Part shown: one piece after another, positions 8,787-18,211 of the stretch | How the letters are laid out: each line of letters starts with the position of its first letter | Numbering within the stretch: the stretch's first letter is position 1 | Source of the DNA: SKUL01 sp964487545 | GTDB lineage: Bacteria > Bacteroidota > Bacteroidia > Flavobacteriales_D > SKUL01 | Assembly: GCA_964487545.1 (NCBI GenBank) | Contig: CAZARI010000022.1 | Coordinates: 1 to 50,874 of the forward strand | Direction: 5' to 3' | Length of the DNA: 50,874 nt | Program-made: the position numbers and the translations under genes | Notes under the pieces: generated by a model | The model's database searches: none | The model's input: only the letters and a program-made list of their open reading frames with translations | Told to the model about the DNA's origin: nothing

Positions 8787-9416
8787 CTACCTAACCACCA
8801 CCTTACCGGTGTGCAGCACGTCACCTTCGTGAAGCAACTGATAGAAATATAATCCACTTCTATTATCGGTAACAGATATGCGGTTGCGGTTTTCAACCTG
8901 CGATGTGCTGTACTGCTCCCTGCCGAGGTGATCGAACAACCTGAGTTGCAGTTGACCGTATTTTGACAGCACACCTTCGTTCAGTTCAATGATAACAAAG
9001 TCATCTGCTGGAACAGGATATACCTGCTTTATCAAATGGATTGCTTCCATTTCACCGACGCTGCTGGTTCCTTCCTCAACGTAAATCACTCCGGTCATCC
9101 CTTCGTGTAAATGCACATCACAGTGGTATTGGTACATTCCGGGAATGGTAAAAACTTTTGTGTATTGCCATCCTTCGCCGATTTCGGTACCGAAAGGTTC
9201 GGGGTTGTCTTCATACCAAGCCGAGCCGTTGATATTGTGGGTACCTTCGAGATTGAACCAATGCACGGTATCGCCTACGTGAATACTCAAACTCGGCGGG
9301 TCAAAAACAGATCCATACAATTCAATAGTATGTGAAACCTGACCAATAGCCGGCTGTGCTGCCACGATTATTAATAAAGATAAATACCATTTCGTTTTTT
9401 GTAAAAGTTGTTTCAT
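8787..9416 (-). CDS. Secreted cupredoxin with T9SS sorting domain
   Basis: A 209-residue protein: signal peptide (about 1-25), plastocyanin-like domain (about 28-115), then a type A T9SS C-terminal domain (about 125-209) starting near VYPVPADDFVIIEL and ending TGKVVVR. All four type 1 copper ligands are present: His60 in GTHN, then Cys99, His102 and Met107. The Cys-x2-His-x4-Met spacing is exactly that of plastocyanin. It is probably a surface-exported or cell-surface copper protein that transfers electrons or binds copper. No redox partner gene is adjacent. Confidence 0.88.
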   Translation of the reverse strand: MKQLLQKTKWYLSLLIIVAAQPAIGQVSHTIELYGSVFDPPSLSIHVGDTVHWFNLEGTHNINGSAWYEDNPEPFGTEIGEGWQYTKVFTIPGMYQYHCDVHLHEGMTGVIYVEEGTSSVGEMEAIHLIKQVYPVPADDFVIIELNEGVLSKYGQLQLRLFDHLGREQYSTSQVENRNRISVTDNRSGLYFYQLLHEGDVLHTGKVVVR

Positions 9417-9566
9417 AGCGTTGTGTTTTTAAAAAAATGGCGGGAAAAACCCTACCGCTTTCTTCGCGTTTCTTCTGGTTTGGATATAACAATTTTCCTG
9501 CCGCATTGTTGAAACTGCAGCCATTGGTGCAATGGCCCGTCAGCTAGTTTTGGGCGAGTTGCGCTG

Positions 9567-10265
9567 TTAAATCAGGTGTTTGGAGTAATGGTGCGGGGCC
9601 AGTTCACCCGAACTAACCGATCCCGATTGGCTGGCTTGCCAGAACTCCCGAGTGTGGACATTCATACACGAAAGCCACATTCCGCCGTAGGCAAAGGTGT
9701 CGAGACAAATGCTGTGACCAAAGTCGGCAATGTGGCCATCCTTCAAAGCGGTGTGGCCATAGATCACCACCTTGTCCTGCGCATAGGACATTGGTTTCCG
9801 ACACTTTCTCCAGTAAAGGGTGTAATCATCGTGATCTTCGAGCGGCAAGCCGGAAATGACACCGGCGTGAACAAAAACAAACTGGTTGTATTGCCAGAAT
9901 CGACGAGTAGAATGAATGAGTTTCCAATGTTCATCAGGAATTTTCTGCTCCCAACCCGACTGGTAATCAGCTCCGCATGACTGCAATACTTGCAATCCGC
10001 CTTTGGCCATCCATTCGTCGCGGTGCTTGTCGCCAACTGCTGAACGAATCAGCATGTCCTCATGGTTTCCCCGCAGCAGAATCAGGTGATAGCGGCGTTG
10101 ATTCTGAATAATCCAGTCGACCACACTTTTAGAATCGGGGCCTTTGCTGATAAAATCACCGAGCAGCACCACCGTGTCGCCGGGTTTAATGGCGGACGTT
10201 TCCACCACCCGTTTGAGCGCGTTGAAACAGCCATGAATGTCACCAATTGCGAATAAAGCCATCAT
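9567..10265 (-). CDS. Calcineurin-like metallophosphatase
   Basis: A 232-residue protein of the PPP-type or diadenosine tetraphosphatase-like family. Metal-binding motifs: GDIHG (8-12), GDFISKG (36-42), GNHE (66-69), a His in FVHAG and the late YGHT. In the second motif the usual Asp-Arg of GDxxDRG is replaced by Ser-Lys; the metal ligands Gly-Asp and Asn-His remain. Ser/Thr protein phosphatase or a nucleotide hydrolase are both possible. Two adjacent start codons (MM) occur. The start overlaps only the spurious upstream extension of the divergent MATE gene. Confidence 0.85.
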   Translation of the reverse strand: MMALFAIGDIHGCFNALKRVVETSAIKPGDTVVLLGDFISKGPDSKSVVDWIIQNQRRYHLILLRGNHEDMLIRSAVGDKHRDEWMAKGGLQVLQSCGADYQSGWEQKIPDEHWKLIHSTRRFWQYNQFVFVHAGVISGLPLEDHDDYTLYWRKCRKPMSYAQDKVVIYGHTALKDGHIADFGHSICLDTFAYGGMWLSCMNVHTREFWQASQSGSVSSGELAPHHYSKHLI

Positions 10266-10383
10266 TCAGAATTCTTCAATAAAAGTACGCAACCCCCGGT
10301 TTTGTTTTGGTTGCAATTGCGATTTGGTATTCAAAGTTTCATTTCCGGTCGATATCACCGGAATTATGCATCTGAAAAGCGCG

Positions 10384-10391
10384 TATTTTTG
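10384..10391 (+). promoter_or_regulatory. -7 box directly before the MATE gene
   Basis: TATTTTTG ends seven bases before the ATG at 10399, the same arrangement as before proline dehydrogenase. It supports 10399 as the true start. Confidence 0.45.
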
Positions 10392-10398
10392 CGCCCTT

Positions 10399-11745
10399 AT
10401 GAAATCAGCCAGATCGCATTATAAGGTCAATTTGCAGCTCGCTGTTCCGGTGATGATCGGACAGTTGGGACATATTATGGTGGGTGTGGCTGACAGCGTA
10501 ATGGTTGGACAATTGGGCACGCTACCCCTTGCGGCGGTGGCTCTTGGCAACAGTTTGTTTTCAATTTTTATGGTGTTTGGTATTGGAATCGCCTATGGGA
10601 TTACTCCTTTGGTTGCCAATGCCGACGGCAGGGGTGGTCGACACTTGCAATCGATCGTGCTGCACCATGGCTTTTGGCTCAACCTGGTCATATCGGTGCT
10701 ATTGTTTCTCCTGATCGTGGCAATGGGCCCCGTGCTCCGGTATTTGGATCAGGATCCGAAAGTAGTAGACCTGGCCCTGCCCTACCTTAATATTATCAGC
10801 GCGTCGATTATCCCGCTGTTGATTTTTATGTCGTTCAAGCAATTTGCCGAAGGGCTGTCAGACACCCGCATGGCGATGATAGCGAGTGTGGCCTGTAACC
10901 TGATAAACGTTGGGCTGAATTTTTTACTGATTTATGGATACTGGGGGTTTCCAGAATTGGGCATAAACGGCGCAGGCTGGGGCACGCTCATTTCCAGAAT
11001 TTTAATGATGGTGGTGATGGCCTGGTATGTACTTCGTCACCGAAAATTTGCGCGTTTTAGGCTCGGGCTGTTTCACACCAACATCAGAAGAAAGGTGATA
11101 AAGCGGCTACTCGGCTTGGGAATCCCAACCGGATTGCAATACATTTTTGAGGTCGGAGCATTTGCCATGGCAGCCATCTTTGCCGGAATGATCAGCGCGG
11201 TGGCATTAGCGGCACATCACATTGCCATTAATATTGCGAGTGTGAGTTACATGACGGTTTCTGGTCTGGGCGCCGCTGCTGGTGTACGGGTTGGGAATCA
11301 ACGTGGACGTCGCGATCCTGCTAACCTAAAAATGGCGTGCAAAACCATTTTCATCATGACCATTTCCTGGATGGCGTTTGCAGGTTTGGTCATTCTGCTG
11401 TTTAATAAAACCCTTGTCGGATTTTACTCTGAAGATACCGCTGTGATAGCTATTGCGGTGAATATGCTGATTGTGGTGGTTTTATTTCAATTATCTGACG
11501 GATTACAGGCCGTTGGTTTGGGTGCATTGCGCGGATTTCAAGATGTGAAAATTCCCACAACCATCACTTTTATGGTGTATTGGCCCATTACCTTACCGGC
11601 TGCATATTACCTTTCTCAACACACCGCGCTTGGCGTAATGGGCATTTGGTATGCACTGGCAGTTGGCCTCACCCTTTCGGCTGTGCTGATTTTGTTTCGA
11701 TTACACCGACTTGTGAATGAATTCGCGAGAAAGTGGTCGGGTTGA
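10399..11745 (+). CDS. MATE family efflux transporter
   Basis: A 448-residue, 12-helix sodium- or proton-coupled multidrug exporter of the MATE family (NorM-like). Typical features: an N-terminal PVMIGQLGHIMVGVADSVMVGQLG segment, two homologous halves, and the repeat of this pattern after about residue 220. The frame is open back to 10237, but the extra 54 residues are not hydrophobic in the right way and precede the promoter; Met at 10399 begins MKSARSHYKVNLQLAVP, the standard MATE start. The substrate is unknown. Confidence 0.92.
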   Translation: MKSARSHYKVNLQLAVPVMIGQLGHIMVGVADSVMVGQLGTLPLAAVALGNSLFSIFMVFGIGIAYGITPLVANADGRGGRHLQSIVLHHGFWLNLVISVLLFLLIVAMGPVLRYLDQDPKVVDLALPYLNIISASIIPLLIFMSFKQFAEGLSDTRMAMIASVACNLINVGLNFLLIYGYWGFPELGINGAGWGTLISRILMMVVMAWYVLRHRKFARFRLGLFHTNIRRKVIKRLLGLGIPTGLQYIFEVGAFAMAAIFAGMISAVALAAHHIAINIASVSYMTVSGLGAAAGVRVGNQRGRRDPANLKMACKTIFIMTISWMAFAGLVILLFNKTLVGFYSEDTAVIAIAVNMLIVVVLFQLSDGLQAVGLGALRGFQDVKIPTTITFMVYWPITLPAAYYLSQHTALGVMGIWYALAVGLTLSAVLILFRLHRLVNEFARKWSG

Positions 11746-12214
11746 TTATCGCGTTTTCTGAAACTGTGTGATGTATCGTTTACTGTCTTTGGTATCGGTC
11801 ACTTCAAGAAAATACGTCCCTTGGCTCAATGCGCTTATAGTGGAAGGCTATCCCTCCGTTGCCCATCAATTGTACCAAGTCGGGATCATTCGTAATGGGG
11901 GCATCGATCATCCACCCACCAAGAATTCCAAGAACAGAAGATGCATTTCCCGTAACCAGCGCCACTCCTTCGGTGAATTCTAAAAACGCGCTCGGGCCGG
12001 TAAAGCCAACAATCTGATTGTTTGGTACGTTATCCTGTGTATCATTAAAGGTGACATTGGAGACCTCAACACCGGTTCCAACAAGATATTGCACCACGAG
12101 TTCTTCAGGTGATAAATCGGTGTTAAGCACGATTTGGGGTTGAGCAATGCCAACGCTGGATAGGGCAAACGATGAGCAAAGGCAAATTAATGTGTTGTAT
12201 AGTAAATGGCGCAT
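11746..12214 (-). pseudogene. Collapsed choice-of-anchor-L secreted protein with T9SS tail
   Basis: The frame from 12214 to 11804 gives 136 residues: a signal peptide, then the start of a choice-of-anchor-L domain (LSPEELVVQYLVGTGVEVSNVTFN, ALVTG). The domain breaks off after about residue 122. In a second frame, from about 11840 to a stop at 11746, the sequence SALSQGTYFLEVTDT and QFQKTR is the end of a T9SS C-terminal domain. Such proteins are normally several hundred residues, so a large middle part is missing and the two ends are joined out of frame. Deletion in the genome or a collapsed assembly would both explain it. Confidence 0.65.
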
Positions 12215-12335
12215 AATGAATAAGATTGGTTATTCACAATTATAACCAAAATTTGCAGGAGATCTTTACAGAAATTACACTAATTATTGTAATGCTAATG
12301 AGATAGGCAGATTGTTCAAGACGACCGGCATCGTT

Positions 12336-14516
12336 TCAGGCCGATTTTCGCTGTCTCGTGGGCTGCTGCTGCTCCCTTTGTTCAACGTGTGGAAAGGTAA
12401 CCGTAACGGTAGCTCCTCCGGTAGGATTATCGTCGATGATCAGTTCACCGCCGTGTGCTACAACAAAATCGCGCACAAGTTGTAGGCCAATGCCCGTGCC
12501 TTTTTCGCCATGAGTTCCTTCATAGCTCACCGGGTTTTCTCGCTGTTGAATTACCGCCAAAACATCCGTTGCAAAACCTTGTCCCCGGTCAGTTACAGTA
12601 ATGGCTACCCCGTTGTTATTTTCTTTTGCCGAAACGATCACCCTTTCGCCGTTAGGAGAAAATTTAATGGCATTGCTGATCAGGTTGGTTAAAATGCTGC
12701 GAAACTGGTTGTCATCGGCATACACTTCTCCGTTAGACTGATCGACAAATTGGAGTGAAATATTTTTTTGACAAGCACTGGGTTTAAAGGCAACCTCCAG
12801 CTCGCTTAGGTATTCCTTTACCGACAGGTACTGCCGGCGAAGTGCCACTTCATTACACTGCAACTGCGACCACTGCAAAATGTTGTGCAGCGTATTGAGG
12901 CTTTGATCGGTTTCCTGCTGCAAATGACTGAAAATCCGTTTCACTTCTTCTTTAGGTAAATCGCCAGAGGTAGCCATTGGCAACATGGACGAGATATTGG
13001 CCAACGGAGAGCGCAAATCGTGGCCTAGCACAGAAAATATTCTATTCTTCACCGCCAGGGTTTCATTGAGCTTCTTTTCCTGAATTTTAATTTTCTCGTA
13101 TTGTGTTTCTACCTCTTTCTTGGCTACAATGGCGGCATTAAAAGCAATTTTACGCTGGTGATGCGTCCAAATAAGGATCAGAATGGCAATTAAAATTCCA
13201 AACAACAGTGCGCACAAACCCCAAAGCAACCATTGCTGTCGTTCCAGTTGCATGACTTGCTTTTCTTGGTTTGCTTTGAGTAACTGGTTTTCCGATTCGG
13301 CGAGTTCGGTTTCATACCGCACCTTTGCCTGAGCCAGGTGTTCGCGCAATTCGTATTTATTTGCACTATCGCGCAGGGCGTGTAAATTTTCGGAGTGTTT
13401 TAGGGCTTCGTAATACCGCTTATTATTCTTAAAGAAGTTGTACAAGGCCTCTTCAGCGGCCTCTTGAAATTGTAGTGAACCGATTTCCACAGCCTTATCG
13501 GCAGCTCGCGTATAGGCTCTGTGCGCCTCGGCATAGTTATTCATTAATTCGTAGGTCTCGCCGCTACCAAAATGTCCGAAGAAAATGCCCGGCCCGATCC
13601 CATATTCTTCGCTGATTTGCAAGGTTTTATTAAATGCTAACAAGGCGCTGTCGGCATTCTGGACATACAAATAGTATTTACCAAGCAAGTGCATTGAAAT
13701 GGCCAGGCCACCGCGCGGCTCATGCTCTTTTCGCATGGAAACGGACTTCATAATGTACTTGCGCGCACTATCAGGCTCGTTCAATCGCATCAGCGTTAAC
13801 CCAAGGTTGTGGTAGTTCTGGACGAGAAATTTCGTTTGATTGGTTTCTATATTGAGGGCAGCGGCGTTGAGCAGGTGAGACTTTGCGAGTTGAAAGTTCA
13901 ATATCCCTTCGCGATACAACTCACCAATATTTCCCTCCACAATGGCCAACTGCCTGATGAGTCCTTTGCGCGTAAAAACGGCCTTCAAATTCTGGTATTC
14001 CTCCAGTGCCTTTCCGTGATCCCGCGCCTGAGTGTACGACACGGCAAGGTTTGAACGCATCTCGAAATACTTTACACTATCCGGCTGGTTGAAATAATCT
14101 AAAGCTTTGCGTTGATAGCCGATGGCTTCTTGATACCGCTCTTGCTCCGCCAGTGTTGTTCCTAGTCCAGAATAGGCCTCTATCAGCCGAATGCTGTCTT
14201 GCATTTCAGTCCAACTCTCAATCACCTGATAATACATTTGTTCGGCATCCCGAAGTTGCCATCCGAGCAGCATCCAGTCCGCTTGAAAGTGATTATAGCG
14301 CGCGCGGTCGTAATCGGTCCAACCCTTTTCCGGTGATTGTGCAATTTTCGCAAGCAATTCGCCGGCAAGTTGGTGATCGTGTTTGTAGAGCACCTGTTTA
14401 GTACTGTCGAGCAGCAGTGATATTTCCTGCTGTGAAAGGTCGTGGTTGGGTTGACTAAAGGTTGATGTATTGACGAAAACCACACACATCAACACAATAA
14501 AACATCGGACAAGCAT
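12336..14516 (-). CDS. TPR-containing sensor histidine kinase
   Basis: A 726-residue protein from Met at 14516: signal peptide (about 1-21), periplasmic tetratricopeptide repeats (about 60-390), one membrane helix (about 430-452), a short coiled coil, HisKA with the phosphoacceptor in GHDLRSP (about residue 499), and HATPase_c with the N-box around NLISNAIKFSP and a DRGQGF box. This is the common Bacteroidota architecture in which periplasmic TPRs sense through partner proteins. The frame extends 19 residues further upstream, but starting there would bury the signal peptide. No response regulator is adjacent. Confidence 0.9.
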   Translation of the reverse strand: MLVRCFIVLMCVVFVNTSTFSQPNHDLSQQEISLLLDSTKQVLYKHDHQLAGELLAKIAQSPEKGWTDYDRARYNHFQADWMLLGWQLRDAEQMYYQVIESWTEMQDSIRLIEAYSGLGTTLAEQERYQEAIGYQRKALDYFNQPDSVKYFEMRSNLAVSYTQARDHGKALEEYQNLKAVFTRKGLIRQLAIVEGNIGELYREGILNFQLAKSHLLNAAALNIETNQTKFLVQNYHNLGLTLMRLNEPDSARKYIMKSVSMRKEHEPRGGLAISMHLLGKYYLYVQNADSALLAFNKTLQISEEYGIGPGIFFGHFGSGETYELMNNYAEAHRAYTRAADKAVEIGSLQFQEAAEEALYNFFKNNKRYYEALKHSENLHALRDSANKYELREHLAQAKVRYETELAESENQLLKANQEKQVMQLERQQWLLWGLCALLFGILIAILILIWTHHQRKIAFNAAIVAKKEVETQYEKIKIQEKKLNETLAVKNRIFSVLGHDLRSPLANISSMLPMATSGDLPKEEVKRIFSHLQQETDQSLNTLHNILQWSQLQCNEVALRRQYLSVKEYLSELEVAFKPSACQKNISLQFVDQSNGEVYADDNQFRSILTNLISNAIKFSPNGERVIVSAKENNNGVAITVTDRGQGFATDVLAVIQQRENPVSYEGTHGEKGTGIGLQLVRDFVVAHGGELIIDDNPTGGATVTVTFPHVEQREQQQPTRQRKSA

Positions 14517-14762
14517 AGTGAGGTAATGGGGCCTCAATTTACGCCAATAATGACGGCATTCATAGGCTAACACCTCGAATTATGAACAAATAGACGAACA
14601 ACTACTGTTGGCTGATGAAGTGATGAAGCGCGACTTTGAAAAGCAGGAAATATGAGATTTGGTCTAATTCTATGGGAATAGTAAGCCATGAGTGCTCAAA
14701 GTTATTTCCGCTACAGCAAGCAATTAATAGTTGCTACTTCAGGTGGTCAAGAATTTCATCGA

Positions 14763-15125
14763 TCAAACCAAGGAAAGAATTTGGTGGTGAGAGGCGGTTT
14801 TAGTACAAGATCCTTTCTCTATGACCAATAATTGGGGCGATTGATGCACCACCTCAAAGCGGTCGGCTATTTCGTTGGAAATATCGCGGTAGTTTAAAAG
14901 ATCTAGATAATAGAGCGCTGCATTCTCGTCGTCGTGAAAGGCGTTTTCGAATTGCTTTAGTACAATCCGGCTGATGCCACAGCGGGTGCTGTGTTTAAAA
15001 ATGAGCACTTTTTTTTCTGATGACTGTAATTGCAGTTCATCAAGTTGGCTCAGTGATTCAAGCGGTGTCCAGTTTAACCTTGGTCGTTTTTCGGACGATC
15101 TTGATAAAAAATCCAAAATACCCAT
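14763..15125 (-). CDS. ytxJ: YtxJ (BrxC)-like monothiol bacilliredoxin
   Basis: A 120-residue thioredoxin-fold protein with the hallmark KHSTRCGIS (single catalytic Cys), then a YLDLL strand, the EIADRFEVVHQSPQLLVI segment containing the cis-Pro, and SHHQI. These are the features of YtxJ, a monothiol redoxin proposed to remove bacillithiol from proteins. Bacillithiol is known in Bacteroidota as well as Firmicutes. The frame is open upstream to 15266, but MGILDFLSRS at 15125 is the normal start. Biosynthesis genes for bacillithiol are not in the window. Confidence 0.85.
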   Translation of the reverse strand: MGILDFLSRSSEKRPRLNWTPLESLSQLDELQLQSSEKKVLIFKHSTRCGISRIVLKQFENAFHDDENAALYYLDLLNYRDISNEIADRFEVVHQSPQLLVIEKGSCTKTASHHQILSLV

Positions 15126-15272
15126 AACGCAAATGAATGTTAGACTGTAAAGATAACAATTGTTTAAGTGTGAAATAAATGCGTGATTTTGAGACCCAGA
15201 CCATAGAAACGGTATTCCATCAATCCAACAAAAAGCAACCTGCATTCTGTTGATGGCTTGCACCAAAATTGA

Positions 15273-15304
15273 GCAGCGCCCATCCCAAATGGGACAGGCG
15301 CTGC
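15273..15304 (-). terminator. Hairpin downstream of the M3 peptidase gene
   Basis: An 8-bp perfect stem (GCAGCGCC / GGCGCTGC), extended inside by a second short pairing, lies 27 bases after the M3 peptidase stop. A short T-rich stretch follows on the minus strand. Confidence 0.5.
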
Positions 15305-15330
15305 AAATTCTGGTTTCCGAGATGGTAAAT

Positions 15331-17466
15331 TTAATTCACCAACCCACGGTTCTTCAGCATTTGATCAATTTCGGGATCGGAACCGGTGAAGTCTCTGTAC
15401 ATATCATTATAATCCAGCGTATTTCCACGAGACAATATCATATCACGGTAACGCTGACCGTTTTCGCGCGTCATACCGCCGTTGTCTTCAAACCACTGGT
15501 AAGTGTGGCTGTCGAGCATTTCTGCCCACAAATAAGCGTAATAGCCTGCGGCATATCCACCTCCAAAAATATGGGCAAAGTAGGTAGAGTGGTATCTTGG
15601 CGGCACATTCTGCAGATCCAATCCGCTGCGCTGCAAAGCTGATTTTTCAAACTCATGCACCGCATCAATTTTCTGATCAGCGCCGATAATGTGCCATTGC
15701 AAATCGAGTGATGCTGCAGCGAGCACTTCGGTGAGTGCAAAGCCCTGATTAAAGGTGGCCGATTCTTTAATTTTATCAATCAGGTGTTGTGGCATCGTCT
15801 CGCCGGTTTCGTAATGCACCGCATAGTTGGTCAACACTTCGGGCACCAATGCCCAGTGTTCATTGAGCTGCGAAGGATACTCAACAAAATCGCGCGAAAC
15901 TTTGGTTCCTGACAAGCTGGGGTACATTTGGTCGGCAAACAGGCCGTGAAGCGTATGACCAAATTCATGAAACAGGGTGAGCGCTTCGTCAAAAGTAATT
16001 AACGCAGGCTCCCCTTCAGCCGGTTTGGTATAGTTGCACACATTATAGATCACCGGCCTGGTATTAAGCAACTTGGACTGCCCCACCATGCTTCCCATCC
16101 AGGCGCCACCACGCTTGTTTTCGCGCTTCCAGAAATCGCCGTAGAACAAGCCCATTGGCGTTCCGTCTTCTTCAAAAATCTCATACACCCGAACATCTTC
16201 GTGATAAACGGGCAGGTCATCCCTTCTTTCGAATGTGATTCCAAAAAGCGCTGTCGCCGAATAAAACACTCCATTTTCGAGCACGTTGTACAATTCAAAA
16301 TAGGGCTTAATGAGATTCTCGTCCAGATCGTATCGCTCCAGCCGGATTTTCTCTGCGTAGTAGCTCCAGTCGTACGGTTGCAGCTCATTTTCCTGGCCAA
16401 GTTCTTTAATCAGCATTTGCTCCAGGTCATTTTCCTCTTGGCGTGCATTGGCCACGGCTGGTGCAATCAATTGATTCAGGAATTCCTTTACGTTTTCGGG
16501 ATTCTTGGCCATTTGCGTTTGCAGCGACCACGAGGCAAAATTATCGTAGTTCAGAATGTCGGCTTTTTGCGCACGCAGCTCGGCCAGTCGCTTTACGGTT
16601 TCGCGGGTATCATTTTCACCGCCTTTTTCGGCGCGTGTCAGCGAAGCGTTAAAAAGGGCCGCTCGGGTTTCTCTATTGTTTAGCGACGACATCAATGGCT
16701 GCTGGGTGGTGTTTTGCAGTGACAGGCGCCATTGTGTACCGCCGTCTGATTTTGCTGCTTCAATTTGACTTTCGGTGAGTCCGTCCAGTGCCTCGCGATT
16801 ATCCACTTCAAGTGCACCGGCTTTTGAAGCCTCCAACAATTGGTTTGAAAATTTGGCGCTCAGGCTGGCGAGCTCCTGGTTTACTTGGCGCAGTTTCGCC
16901 TTTTCATCTTCTGTAAGATTGGCTCCGGCTTTTACAAATTCGTCGTAGTAATAGGTCACCAAACGCTTGCTCTCGTCGTCCAAATCGAGCGATTCGATGT
17001 CTTGGTAGATGGTGTTTACCCGTTCAAACAAATTGGTATTCAGAAAAATGGCATCGGTCAACGAAGCGAGTTTTGGCGCCATTTCCTGTTGAAGCGCCTG
17101 AAGTTCTTCGTCGGTATTGGCTCCAGTCAGGGTGTAAAAAGCACGTGAAACCCGCGATAGCAACGGGCCACTTTTTTCGAGAGCGGCCAGGGTATTATCA
17201 AATGTCGGCGCGTCTTCGTTGTTGGCGATCTCCTCGATTTCGGCCAGACTTTGTTTTAAACCTTCCTCAAATGCCGGAGCAAAGTGAGAAGATTTGATTT
17301 TGCTCCAATCGGGTGCCTGATAGGGCAATTCGCTAATAGAAAACAGCGGATTGTCTGTTGTTTGTGAAGTTTCGTTAGTCACTTTACTTGATTCGTTGGA
17401 TGGCTGATCGCACGCTGTGGCGAGCATCAATACTAAACTGGCGGAAAACAGTGCCGTCTTTTTCAT
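15331..17466 (-). CDS. M3 family zinc oligopeptidase, lipoprotein (Dcp-like)
   Basis: A 711-residue peptidase of the thimet/Dcp family. A lipoprotein signal ends at LATAC (Cys about residue 19), so the enzyme should be anchored on the periplasmic side. The zinc site is in LFHEFGHTLHGL, with the third ligand Glu about 25 residues later. The C-terminal YFAHIFGGGYAAGYYAYLWAEMLD block is characteristic of Dcp, a dipeptidyl carboxypeptidase. The frame starts earlier at 17547, but Met28 (17466) begins the signal peptide. With the M1 and M16 enzymes in this window it points to peptide scavenging. Confidence 0.92.
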   Translation of the reverse strand: MKKTALFSASLVLMLATACDQPSNESSKVTNETSQTTDNPLFSISELPYQAPDWSKIKSSHFAPAFEEGLKQSLAEIEEIANNEDAPTFDNTLAALEKSGPLLSRVSRAFYTLTGANTDEELQALQQEMAPKLASLTDAIFLNTNLFERVNTIYQDIESLDLDDESKRLVTYYYDEFVKAGANLTEDEKAKLRQVNQELASLSAKFSNQLLEASKAGALEVDNREALDGLTESQIEAAKSDGGTQWRLSLQNTTQQPLMSSLNNRETRAALFNASLTRAEKGGENDTRETVKRLAELRAQKADILNYDNFASWSLQTQMAKNPENVKEFLNQLIAPAVANARQEENDLEQMLIKELGQENELQPYDWSYYAEKIRLERYDLDENLIKPYFELYNVLENGVFYSATALFGITFERRDDLPVYHEDVRVYEIFEEDGTPMGLFYGDFWKRENKRGGAWMGSMVGQSKLLNTRPVIYNVCNYTKPAEGEPALITFDEALTLFHEFGHTLHGLFADQMYPSLSGTKVSRDFVEYPSQLNEHWALVPEVLTNYAVHYETGETMPQHLIDKIKESATFNQGFALTEVLAAASLDLQWHIIGADQKIDAVHEFEKSALQRSGLDLQNVPPRYHSTYFAHIFGGGYAAGYYAYLWAEMLDSHTYQWFEDNGGMTRENGQRYRDMILSRGNTLDYNDMYRDFTGSDPEIDQMLKNRGLVN

Positions 17467-17617
17467 GTTGTTTTTTTTTCGGTTTGAAATGTTCGAAATG
17501 CAGGTCGCAAAGGACTTAAAAATTTGTAAATCCAATAAAGCCCCCAAACTTATGAATTTTGAGCGTTTTTTTGTGGATGGGCTGAGGTCGGAAAAGACTG
17601 AAGGCCTCCCCTATTTT

Positions 17618-18013
17618 TTAGCGCTCCCAGAAAAACGGCGGGTCAATACCGAGCGCCCGCAGGTAGACAAACATTTGGCCGCGGTGGTGGATTTCATTGT
17701 CGATGAAGTAGAGAATGGACGACTTTATCGTGCCTGGATACTTTCCGAATGTGATAATTAATTTCCACAGCCGGTCGATCTCTGCCGAACCCTGATTCCA
17801 TAATTCCAAGGCCTGCTCTTTGGATTTGAAGGTAAGTTCTTCGCTGAGCTCCTCGGTGGTTCCGTTGGCAATTTGCCGCAATCCCGGAGCCCCAACCGCA
17901 ATTAACTCCATGGTAAGCTGCGCGGCCGTGCGCACTCCTATCGAGTTCAAAAATCGCGAGCTCGGTTCAGAAGGTTTTGGCAACAGCCTTACCCGCAACA
18001 TCCTCTTTGCCAT
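17618..18013 (-). CDS. DinB-family protein, 5'-truncated
   Basis: The C-terminal 105 or so residues are a clear DinB four-helix protein: RTAAQLTMELIAVG, then ILYFIDNEIHHRGQMFVYLRALGI ending PPFFWER, with the metal-binding histidines in EIHHRG. The first 25 residues of the frame (MAKRMLRVRLL onward) are the reverse complement of a methylase remnant on the other strand and are not DinB. The authentic part therefore starts at about 17945, and the N-terminal helix with its first metal ligand is gone. The product is probably non-functional. Confidence 0.7.
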   Translation of the reverse strand: MAKRMLRVRLLPKPSEPSSRFLNSIGVRTAAQLTMELIAVGAPGLRQIANGTTEELSEELTFKSKEQALELWNQGSAEIDRLWKLIITFGKYPGTIKSSILYFIDNEIHHRGQMFVYLRALGIDPPFFWER

Positions 18014-18211
18014 TTACGAAACCAAAAAAACTGAAGACCCGCGCATGGGGCGCAACTGGCTTTACAACGAACTTGCCGATTACTGGGGCAACCGCCAGTT
18101 GATCCTGCACATCCTCAAATACATTGAGCTCAATGCTGCACCGATACCGCATTAGAAGATGTGGAGGCATTAAAGTTATTGGGTAGTTTTGTAGAGAATG
18201 ATAGTGTGTAA
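17945..18211 (+). pseudogene. 3' remnant of DUF1156 adenine-specific DNA methylase
   Basis: Plus-strand sequence from about 17945 encodes GFGNSLTRNILFAIYETKKTED, GRNWLYNEL and ILKYIELN, which matches the C-terminal end of DUF1156 methylases as I remember them. The frame stops at 18153-18155, but shifting by one base continues with EDVEALKLLGSFVENDSV and a TAA at 18209-18211. That TAA shares its last base with the ATG of the next gene, so the original operon joint survives. The 5' nine-tenths of the gene is missing; it ends abruptly against the truncated DinB gene. Confidence 0.6.

Noticed and set aside
10237..10398. N-terminal extension of the MATE transporter
   Set aside because: The -7 box at 10384 and the standard MATE start at 10399 show the upstream part is not translated.
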